NCBI GenBank assembly: GCA_025057405.1
Contig: JANWXV010000048.1
Location: forward strand, 1-5,793
DNA from: Candidatus Bipolaricaulota bacterium
GTDB lineage: Bacteria; Bipolaricaulota; Bipolaricaulia; RBG-16-55-9; DRXL01
Length of the DNA: 5,793 bases
Reading direction: 5' to 3'
In this document: one piece after another, positions 1-5,156 of the stretch
How the letters are laid out: each line of letters starts with the position of its first letter
How positions within the stretch are numbered: the stretch's first letter is position 1
Translations under genes and position numbers: made by a program
Notes under the pieces: generated by a model
What the model was told of the DNA's origin: nothing
What the model saw: only the letters and a program-made list of their open reading frames with translations
Databases searched by the model: none

Positions 1-339
1 CAGCCGTAACAGCCGCGCGAGCTTCCCCAGATGCACATCGGCAATAAACGCGATGCGTCGCAGGGGCTTCTCGCGCAGTCGGACGATGGGCGAGATGTCG
101 AGGCTCTCGAAGACGGGATAGACCGCGACCCTGTCACCGTCGCGCAAGCGATATGAAAAACCGACAGACTGCCCGTTGATGACGATGAGATCGACCTCAG
201 TATGGGGCACGCCGAGGGCTTCGATGGCATCTTTGACCGCGGGCGTGTTCTGAAAGCTGTACGCGATGTCGCGCTGGCGATGCTTGGGAGGCAAAAAGTC
301 GTTCAGCTCGCCGTAGAATCGAAAGACTGCGACGCTCAT
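1..339 (-). CDS. Ubiquitin-like / Mut7-C RNase domain protein (3' end outside window)
   Basis: Reading the minus strand from the ATG at 339-337 gives 113 residues with no stop before the window edge, so the gene is partial at its 3' end. It begins MSVAVFRFYGELNDFLPP. Residues 1-80 look like a beta-grasp ubiquitin-like domain of the ThiS/MoaD type, with VDLIVINGQSVGFSYRLRDGD followed by RVAVYPVFES. Residues 96-113 (IAFIADVHLGKLARLLRL) match the start of the Mut7-C domain, a PIN-like RNase fold; Asp101 would be the first acidic active-site residue. The Ub-Mut7C plus Mut7-C arrangement is a known bacterial architecture of poorly known role, thought to act on RNA. It is transcribed divergently from the next operon. 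There is no clear Shine-Dalgarno: the sequence just before the ATG is AAACCCCGACC. Family assignment is good; function is only general. Confidence 0.8.
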   Translation of the reverse strand, partial: MSVAVFRFYGELNDFLPPKHRQRDIAYSFQNTPAVKDAIEALGVPHTEVDLIVINGQSVGFSYRLRDGDRVAVYPVFESLDISPIVRLREKPLRRIAFIADVHLGKLARLLRL

Positions 340-350
340 GGTCGGGGTTT

Positions 351-356
351 ATTGTA
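351..356 (-). promoter_or_regulatory. Possible -10 box (TACAAT) for the Mut7-C gene
   Basis: On the minus strand TACAAT (one mismatch from TATAAT) ends 11 nt before the Mut7-C start codon. No good -35 is seen at 16-18 nt. If used, transcription would start about 4-5 nt before the ATG, giving a nearly leaderless mRNA, which would fit the absence of a Shine-Dalgarno. This is weak evidence from one hexamer. Confidence 0.3.
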
Positions 357-413
357 CCGACTCTCGGGAGTTTTGGCATAAAGGCTTAACTTATGACGGG
401 ATTTTCAGAGGAA

Positions 414-443
414 TTTTATAGCATTTTTATCTGGGTCTATGCT
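414..443 (+). promoter_or_regulatory. Weak candidate promoter for the three-gene exported-protein operon
   Basis: TATGCT at 438-443 (4 of 6 matches to TATAAT) lies 18 nt downstream of TTTATA at 414-419 (4 of 6 to TTGACA), in an A/T-rich stretch. It would place the start near 450, about 20 nt before the ATG at 471. The intergenic region 340-470 shows no other convincing element and no clear operator. Confidence 0.3.
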
Positions 444-460
444 AGAGTGCTGAGCAACGT

Positions 461-466
461 GAGGGA
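461..466 (+). promoter_or_regulatory. Ribosome binding site deciding the start at 471
   Basis: GAGGGA lies 4 nt upstream of ATG 471. The in-frame ATG further upstream at 393 has no purine-rich site in front of it and would bury the signal peptide behind 26 extra residues, so 471 is preferred. Confidence 0.6.
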
Positions 467-470
467 TCGT

Positions 471-1310
471 ATGAGAATTCGCGTCGCATCCTTGATCGCG
501 TTGTTGGGCGTAGTGAGCTTGGCTCAGCCTCCGCCGGGGGGCCAGCCCCAAGTTCTCAAAGATAGCGTTCTCTTCACAGTCTCTACAGATGGCCTCCGGT
601 GGGAGACGCCGATGTCCTTGTCTGAAAGGGCCTCCGTGCCCGATGTCCTGCGCACTTCTCAGAATATCTATTGGGCCTATTGGGTGGACTTCTCGAACTT
701 CACCGGCCCGCACACTGAGAAGATCGGCGTCGCCCGCAGCACCGACGGCAACACTTGGGAGAAACTGGGAACAGTGCAGTTCACAGATTTGGGGCGCATC
801 GTTCCCGTAGACCCAGACGTGATCGAGCTGCCCGATGGCCGTCTGAGAATGTATTTCTATGACATCACGCAAGATCGTAGCGAGCACCCTATCTACAGCG
901 CCATCTCTTCGGATGGCCTTCACTATACGCTAGAACCCGGCGTGCGCTTTCGGTTAGCGAGAATCTTCGACCCCGATGTGATCAGGCTCAAAGACGGTCG
1001 CTATCGGATGTATCTCAACAACGAAGGGCATATTATCAGTGCGACGAGCGCCGATGGTCTGAGCTTCGTGCTCGATCCCGGCGTGCGCGTGGAGCGCGGC
1101 GGCGTCCCCGGCGCGGTCGTCCTTCCCGACGGCTCAGTGCGCCTCTACGGCTGCGGCATCACGGCTTACCGAAGCCCCGACGGGCTTCAGTTCAATGTCG
1201 AAGCCCAGACAAATATTCGTGCTGCGCCCCCAGCCATCGTTTGCGATCCTTCGGTAACAGCTACTCCCAACGGCTATCTGATGGTCTACAAATACAATCC
1301 GGGACGATAA
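471..1310 (+). CDS. Exported five-bladed beta-propeller protein (glycosidase/sialidase-like)
   Basis: The 279-residue product starts MRIRVASLIALLGVVSLAQP, a signal peptide with likely cleavage after SLA (about residue 18), so it acts outside the cytoplasm. The rest is built of five repeats. Each carries a strand motif like DPDVIELPDGRLRMYFY (about 56-72, 114-130, 167-183, 212-228, 259-275) and an Asp-box-like S-x-D-G-x-x-aromatic motif (STDGLRW 38-44, STDGNTW 90-96, SSDGLHY 146-152, SADGLSF 193-199, SPDGLQF 235-241). Five copies of each imply a five-bladed propeller of the kind shared by GH32/43/62-type glycosidases and related sialidase-like proteins. The repeated DPD(V) acids recall glycosidase active sites, but no specific family or substrate can be named, and it may be only a binding propeller. 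It is first of three closely spaced genes. Start ATG 471 is chosen over 393 because of the signal peptide and GAGGGA. Confidence 0.75.
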   Translation: MRIRVASLIALLGVVSLAQPPPGGQPQVLKDSVLFTVSTDGLRWETPMSLSERASVPDVLRTSQNIYWAYWVDFSNFTGPHTEKIGVARSTDGNTWEKLGTVQFTDLGRIVPVDPDVIELPDGRLRMYFYDITQDRSEHPIYSAISSDGLHYTLEPGVRFRLARIFDPDVIRLKDGRYRMYLNNEGHIISATSADGLSFVLDPGVRVERGGVPGAVVLPDGSVRLYGCGITAYRSPDGLQFNVEAQTNIRAAPPAIVCDPSVTATPNGYLMVYKYNPGR

Positions 1311-1317
1311 GGGAGGT
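1311..1317 (+). promoter_or_regulatory. Ribosome binding site for the GTG-start deacetylase-like gene
   Basis: GGGAGGT follows immediately after the upstream stop codon and ends 6 nt before GTG 1324. It supports the non-ATG start and translation from a shared mRNA. Confidence 0.75.
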
Positions 1318-1323
1318 CAAACC

Positions 1324-2853
1324 GTGACTCATAGACTCAGAGCGTTGAGCATCGGTCTGGCGCTGCTCGCCGTGTTTTTAACCGAAAGCAGCGAGAAGAT
1401 TTTCAGTAAGACAGCAGCGCAGAGCGCTGACAACCCGATCTATGTCACGTTCGTCATTCACTTCGATCCCTTGGCGGCCCCCAACGGCCAAGTCGCGCGG
1501 TCGGCCTATGAGGCCGAGCGCAACAACCTCGCGTGGTTGGCCGATTTCTTCGACGAGATCGAGCGAACGAAGAGTGCGGATTTCGTGCCCAAGCTCATGC
1601 TGGAGATCGGAGGCGATCACGCCGAGTACTACAGCGAAGACCCCGTAGGACTCGCACTGCTCCGGCGCCTCTATGCTAAGGGACACGCCTTCGGAGTGCA
1701 CTTTCACAACAACTACAAAGCTGGGCCGCATCTGTGGCCCAGCGTCCGTCAAGATACCCCGCAAAACCGTCAGCGCGTCACAGCAGATCACATCAAAGAA
1801 GTAGATGCGCTCGTTGAGAAGATCATCGGCTCCAGCGACCCGAAACTGATTCGCCAAGCCAATCACGGGATCACCGGGCACTTGCTCGATGAAGAGCTAG
1901 CTCGTCAGATGGGGTTTGATTTCTTCACCGGGGGGCGCAACGAGGTCTTGAATCTCTTCTTCGATCACGATGTCTATAACCCGTGGCGGCCTGCGACTGT
2001 GCGCGAGAGCGTCGGTTGGCCGCTGGCCGAAGGGATCAAAGAGTATTGGATTCTAGTGCCGCAGGCTCCGGTCTTGGGAGCCATCGGCGAGCACTTCCCC
2101 ATACCCGCCGGCGTTCCCCCCGAATATACCCAAGGGATGCGCAGTATGGTCTGGCAAGACTTATCAATTCCTGCGATGCAGCGCAAGTTCTGGCATCTCT
2201 CTCTCGAATGGCTCCAGCGCCAGAAGAGCACTAATCCCGCTGACCAACGCGTGTGGGTCTTCGGGTGGACGGAGCACACCAACAATCTCTTCGCCGACGA
2301 CAACCGCTACGGCGACAATCGCAATCTGCGCGACGAAGTCCGACAGTATGTCACGTGGCTCAACGAGAACTTCATCAATAAGCGGACACTCGATGGGAAG
2401 CTGATGGCCCGGTACGCGACTTCAGAAACGGTGATGAAAGCGTTTCAAGCCTGGGAGCGAGCCTATCCGGGGCAATCTTCGTTCAGTTATCCCGTGCGCG
2501 TGCGCGATTGGGAGGTCTATCCGTACCGGCTCAAGGGCCTGACGCGCGAACTCATGTACGCGCACTACGAGCAAGAGATCACGGCGTTTCGCGCGCAGGG
2601 GGTCAACGTTCACAAGCTCGTAAAGACCGACGGGCGCTACTGGGTCTATCAAAACGGGCGCGTGGTGAGCACCAGGCCAACTTGGGATATCTATCTACTC
2701 TGGAGCGACGCGGACGAGAAGATCATAGACCTTGCGAGCGTGCTCTCTGGGACGATCAAGTGCGTAGATGGTCGCAGCGGTGCCGAGACGGTACAAGCAG
2801 CAGCGGCTCTGCGGGTCACGGAAGAGCCGATAATTTGTACGACCAGACCGTGA
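1324..2853 (+). CDS. Exported NodB-like polysaccharide deacetylase-fold protein
   Basis: The 509-residue product starts at GTG with a hydrophobic segment at about 8-20 (signal peptide or membrane anchor; cleavage site unclear). Residues about 39-330 resemble the beta/alpha-barrel of the glycoside hydrolase/deacetylase (NodB) superfamily. PIYVTFVIHFDP (38-49) takes the place of the usual TFDDG strand, a GGDH follows (96-99), and GHAFGVHFHNNY (120-131) aligns with the second metal motif GHEIGSHTxxHP. Later come RQANHGITG (178-186) and a Trp-rich core with WVFGWTEHTNN (311-321). The canonical Asp-Asp is absent; Asp48, His126 and His128 are candidate metal ligands. The C-terminal ~110 residues (WEVYPYRLKG to the end) are unrecognised and beta-rich. 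The gene lies 13 nt after the propeller gene and 13 nt before the esterase fusion, whose N-terminus looks distantly related. Removal of acetyl or other groups from a polysaccharide is inferred, not shown. Confidence 0.65.
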   Translation: MTHRLRALSIGLALLAVFLTESSEKIFSKTAAQSADNPIYVTFVIHFDPLAAPNGQVARSAYEAERNNLAWLADFFDEIERTKSADFVPKLMLEIGGDHAEYYSEDPVGLALLRRLYAKGHAFGVHFHNNYKAGPHLWPSVRQDTPQNRQRVTADHIKEVDALVEKIIGSSDPKLIRQANHGITGHLLDEELARQMGFDFFTGGRNEVLNLFFDHDVYNPWRPATVRESVGWPLAEGIKEYWILVPQAPVLGAIGEHFPIPAGVPPEYTQGMRSMVWQDLSIPAMQRKFWHLSLEWLQRQKSTNPADQRVWVFGWTEHTNNLFADDNRYGDNRNLRDEVRQYVTWLNENFINKRTLDGKLMARYATSETVMKAFQAWERAYPGQSSFSYPVRVRDWEVYPYRLKGLTRELMYAHYEQEITAFRAQGVNVHKLVKTDGRYWVYQNGRVVSTRPTWDIYLLWSDADEKIIDLASVLSGTIKCVDGRSGAETVQAAAALRVTEEPIICTTRP

Positions 2854-2860
2854 AGGAGGT
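2853..2860 (+). promoter_or_regulatory. Full-consensus ribosome binding site for the esterase fusion
   Basis: AAGGAGGT starts on the last base of the preceding TGA stop codon and ends 6 nt before ATG 2867. It is the strongest Shine-Dalgarno in the operon, so the third product may be translated best, and coupling to the upstream stop is likely. Confidence 0.8.
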
Positions 2861-2866
2861 TTTCTC

Positions 2867-4327
2867 ATGAACAGATTCTTACAGCTCGTCTCTTTGGGCG
2901 TGTTGATCGCGCTAGGGGGCACATTAGGAGCCAGCGGACAGAGGACGACCGACGCGGGCTACATCACGTTTGCGATCAACGTCCATAATTTCCGGCACCT
3001 CACCGAGAGCGCGGACACGCTGTTAAGACTCATCGCGATTTTTGAAAAATATAAAGTCAAGGGCGATTTTTATCTCACCGGGCCGATGGCCGATCTCTAC
3101 GCGCAGCAGCGCCCCGATCTCATTCAGAGACTCAGAGAGAGCGGGATGACCATCAGCTATCATCAGCGTCCGCCGCACCCCATCTATGCGGGCTTCGATC
3201 GCCGTTTCAGAACGATGAGCGACGATGCTGCCAAATCGCTCTTGCGAGACTACGAGACGTACAAGCTCGATCTGACAACGGGGGAATTGCAGCGCAACCA
3301 GCCCGGGGGATACACCTATGTGACAAGCTTGATGGGCCGCAAGCCCGTCGTCCCTACGGCTCCCAGCAACGACCCACGAGTGAGAAGAATCGCGTGGCAG
3401 CTCTACAGGGAGCTGGACGCACAGATGACGATTACTTATCACGAGAGCGGCACCAAGATGGAGAAGCCCTTTGAGTGGGTCGAGGGGCTCGCTCGCTCTG
3501 TGGGCGAACAATTTCAGCCTCCCCGTCCTAGCGAGTTTGATGTCACGTATTGCGTGATGGACGGCGTCGAACTGAAGATGGACATCTATCGTCCAAGGGA
3601 GAGCACCGCGCCCACGCCAGCATTGCTTTACGTGCACGGCGGCGGCTGGACGAGCGGCGACAAGCGCTCCGGTGAAGGCGTGCGCGATACTCCCGAACTG
3701 CTCGCTCGCGGATATCTCGTAGCGGCTGTCAATTATCGTCTGGCACCGCGCTACAAGTTCCCCGCGATGATCCAAGACGTCAAGTGCGCTGTGAGATTTT
3801 TACGAGCCAACGCCCAGCGATACAACATCAATCCCGACAAGATCGGGGCATGGGGCGGCAGCGCGGGCGGGCATTTAGTAGCGCTCTTGGGGACGGCTGA
3901 CGAGACAGCGGGCTGGGAGGTCGGGCAGTATCTAGATCAATCGAGTCGTGTCCAAGCCGTCGTGGATATGTACGGCCCGACAGATTTAACCGTGCTCTTC
4001 GAGGGGGCGAATCCTCGACTGATGGAGCAAGTCTTCGGCACGTCGGATCGGAACTCGGAGACGCTCAAGCGAGCCAGCCCCATCAATTGGGTCTCGCCGG
4101 AGGATCCGCCGTTTCTGATTCTGCACGGCGAACGCGATATACTCGTTCCCGTCAGCCAGTCTCAAATCTTCTATGAGAAGCTGCGTGCCGCCAACGTGCC
4201 CGTCACGCTCGTGATTGTCAAAAACGCCGGGCACGGCTTTGCTCCAATGGGCGGGCCGATTAGCCCCACGCGACAAGAATTGACGAAAATGATGGGAGAC
4301 TTCTTTGACCAGTATCTCAAAAAATAG
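2867..4327 (+). CDS. Exported fusion: deacetylase-like domain + alpha/beta-hydrolase esterase
   Basis: The 486-residue product has a signal peptide (residues 1-24; hydrophobic LVSLGVLIALGGTLGASG, then QRTT). Residues about 31-205 resemble a NodB-type deacetylase: YITFAINVHNF (32-42) sits where TFDDG would be, KVKGDFYLTGPMAD (63-76) matches the next strand, and GMTISYHQRPPHP (93-105) aligns with GHEIGSHTxxHP, keeping His99 and His104. The domain is short and lacks the Asp-Asp pair. Residues about 222-486 are a complete carboxylesterase/hormone-sensitive-lipase type hydrolase: oxyanion-hole HGGGW (257-261), nucleophile elbow GGSAGGH (330-336, Ser332), acid Asp424 in HGERD, and base His456 in NAGHGF. 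This half should hydrolyse short acyl esters, perhaps acetyl or feruloyl groups on plant or microbial polysaccharide. It is last in the operon, with AAGGAGGT before the ATG. The esterase call is firm; activity of the N-terminal half is doubtful. Confidence 0.85.
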   Translation: MNRFLQLVSLGVLIALGGTLGASGQRTTDAGYITFAINVHNFRHLTESADTLLRLIAIFEKYKVKGDFYLTGPMADLYAQQRPDLIQRLRESGMTISYHQRPPHPIYAGFDRRFRTMSDDAAKSLLRDYETYKLDLTTGELQRNQPGGYTYVTSLMGRKPVVPTAPSNDPRVRRIAWQLYRELDAQMTITYHESGTKMEKPFEWVEGLARSVGEQFQPPRPSEFDVTYCVMDGVELKMDIYRPRESTAPTPALLYVHGGGWTSGDKRSGEGVRDTPELLARGYLVAAVNYRLAPRYKFPAMIQDVKCAVRFLRANAQRYNINPDKIGAWGGSAGGHLVALLGTADETAGWEVGQYLDQSSRVQAVVDMYGPTDLTVLFEGANPRLMEQVFGTSDRNSETLKRASPINWVSPEDPPFLILHGERDILVPVSQSQIFYEKLRAANVPVTLVIVKNAGHGFAPMGGPISPTRQELTKMMGDFFDQYLKK

Positions 4328-4348
4328 AGATTGACTCATACCGGCGCT

Positions 4349-4406
4349 AGCTGACAGCGGATTTCAGTAGCAGATAAAGCTGAATGTGCTGAATCCGCTG
4401 TCAGCT
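4349..4406 (+). repeat. Long intergenic hairpin with perfect 15-bp arms
   Basis: AGCTGACAGCGGATT at 4349-4363 is exactly complementary to AATCCGCTGTCAGCT at 4392-4406. After one bulged T the stem continues weakly (CAG 4365-4367 with CTG 4389-4391), and an inner CAG/CTG pair closes a small loop (4371-4382). It begins 21 nt after the esterase stop codon and ends 19 nt before the protoglobin -35 box. No T-run follows on either strand, so it is not a classic intrinsic terminator. It may still end or protect the upstream mRNA, or be a dispersed palindromic repeat. Confidence 0.8.
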
Positions 4407-4425
4407 CTCTGCCCCGTCGCCCCCC

Positions 4426-4455
4426 TTGACAGAGAAACTCTGCCTTCTATATAAT
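4426..4455 (+). promoter_or_regulatory. Perfect-consensus sigma-70 promoter of the protoglobin gene
   Basis: TTGACA (4426-4431) and TATAAT (4450-4455) are both exact matches, separated by 18 nt. The expected start is near 4462, giving a leader of about 33 nt that contains AAGGAGG (4482-4488) 6 nt before the ATG. Such a strong core promoter is usually kept under repression, which fits the palindrome lying over its -10 and start point. Confidence 0.9.
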
Positions 4456-4471
4456 TAGGAATCCTAACTAT
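4451..4471. promoter_or_regulatory. Candidate operator palindrome over the -10/start point
   Basis: TTAGGAATCCTAA (4455-4467) has perfect 6-bp arms around a central A at 4461. Allowing one mismatch (A4454/C4468), three more bases pair on each side, giving 21 bp of dyad symmetry. It overlaps the end of the -10 box and the predicted start point, an ideal position for a repressor. The MarR-type regulator two genes downstream is the obvious candidate, since this family binds short palindromes as dimers. The half-site TTAGG also recalls DtxR-family metal regulators, but their box is longer (about 19 bp). Confidence 0.7.
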
Positions 4472-4494
4472 TATAGACCCCAAGGAGGCTCACG

Positions 4495-5070
4495 ATGAAC
4501 ATCGCTGGCTACACCTATGGCAGCGTCGCTCCGTCGCCGGTCACGCTCAAAGACCTCGAAGAACTCAAAAAAGCCGTGCTCTTCAGCGCCGAAGACGAAA
4601 AATATCTCAAGATGGCCGGAGAAGTCCTTAAAGACCAGATAGACGCGGTCTTAGATCTGTGGTACGGCTTTGTGGGATCGCATTCTCATTTAGCTTATTA
4701 TTTCTCCGGTCCCGACGGCAAGCCCGATGCCCATTACTTAGCGGCCGTGCGCAAGCGCTTCGGCCAGTGGATCTTAGACACCTGCAATCGTCCTTACGAT
4801 CAGACATGGCTCAACTATCAGCACGAGATCGGCCTGCGCCACCATCGCACCAAGAAGAATAAGACCGACAACGTGAAGTCGGTGCCCCACGTCTCGTTGC
4901 GTTATCTCATCGCGTTTATCTATCCCATCACAGCGACGATCAAGCCGTTCTTGGCGAAAAAAGGGCACAGCGCCGACGAAGTGGATAAAATGTACCAGGC
5001 GTGGTTCAAGTCGGTCACGCTGCAGGTCGCGCTGTGGAGCTACCCGTATGCCAAAGACGGGGATTTCTGA
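4495..5070 (+). CDS. Single-domain protoglobin (heme-binding globin)
   Basis: The 191-residue cytosolic product has the length and sequence of a stand-alone protoglobin, such as that of Methanosarcina acetivorans (195 residues). Shared blocks recalled from the family include WYGFVGSHSHLAYYF (56-70), YLAAVRKRFGQWILDTCNR (81-99), GLRHHRTKKNKTDNV (113-127) and IAFIYPITATIKPFLAKKG (139-157). With a constant offset of four, the archaeal heme-pocket residues Trp60, Tyr61, Phe93 and proximal His120 correspond to Trp56, Tyr57, Phe89 and His116 here. The family binds O2, CO and NO at heme. There is no attached signalling domain, so it is not a globin-coupled sensor; roles in gas scavenging, detoxification or redox chemistry are possible. 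The start ATG follows AAGGAGG by 6 nt and matches the expected N-terminus (GYTYG). The gene has its own strong promoter with an operator-like palindrome and is followed by a REP-like repeat and a MarR regulator. Confidence 0.95.
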   Translation: MNIAGYTYGSVAPSPVTLKDLEELKKAVLFSAEDEKYLKMAGEVLKDQIDAVLDLWYGFVGSHSHLAYYFSGPDGKPDAHYLAAVRKRFGQWILDTCNRPYDQTWLNYQHEIGLRHHRTKKNKTDNVKSVPHVSLRYLIAFIYPITATIKPFLAKKGHSADEVDKMYQAWFKSVTLQVALWSYPYAKDGDF

Positions 5071-5079
5071 AGCTTTACA

Positions 5080-5151
5080 GGCCCTCACCCCCAAGCCCCT
5101 CTCCCGTGATGGTTCACGGGAGAGGGGTGCCCGCAGGGCGGGGTGAGGGCC
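5080..5151. repeat. REP-like G/C-rich palindrome with three hairpins
   Basis: The outer arms GGCCCTCACCCC (5080-5091) and GGGGTGAGGGCC (5140-5151) pair perfectly over 12 bp. Inside, 5096-5109 pairs perfectly with 5114-5127 (14 bp, loop TGGT), and a mini-hairpin GCCC-GCA-GGGC occupies 5129-5139. The result is a compact three-way junction. CCCTCACCCC/GGGGTGAGGG palindromes of this kind are known as dispersed intergenic repeats in many bacterial genomes. It lies between the protoglobin stop codon and the marR-like start codon. It could weaken read-through and stabilise the upstream message, and no T-run follows, so it is not a standard terminator. Confidence 0.85.
5142..5149 (+). promoter_or_regulatory. 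Ribosome binding site embedded in the repeat arm
   Basis: GGTGAGGG, 7 nt before ATG 5157, is the only purine-rich site available to the MarR-type gene. It lies wholly within the right outer arm of the REP-like palindrome and would be hidden when that arm is paired. Confidence 0.55.
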
Positions 5152-5156
5152 AGACC

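Noticed and set aside
393..470. Upstream in-frame ATG extending the propeller protein by 26 residues
   Set aside because: No Shine-Dalgarno precedes it, it would hide a good signal peptide, and the likely promoter lies inside the extension.
405..923. Minus-strand open frame of 172 codons opposite the propeller gene
   Set aside because: The plus-strand frame has the regular propeller repeats and signal peptide; the antisense product has no recognisable feature.
3023..3775. Long minus-strand open frame of 250 codons inside the esterase fusion gene
   Set aside because: It is antisense to a clearly conserved protein, has no recognisable domain, and G+C-rich genes commonly leave such open antisense frames.
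4349..4406. Rho-independent terminator of the three-gene operon
   Set aside because: The stem is strong but no run of T follows on either strand, so it is listed as a hairpin repeat only.
4455..4467. DtxR/IdeR-type metal box
   Set aside because: The TTAGG/CCTAA half-sites fit, but the 13-bp spacing is too short for the usual ~19-bp box and no DtxR-like gene is present; a MarR site is the better guess.
5001..5156. Upstream in-frame start for the MarR-type gene
   Set aside because: It overlaps the protoglobin gene, translates the palindrome into Pro/Gly-rich sequence and lies outside the conserved MarR fold.
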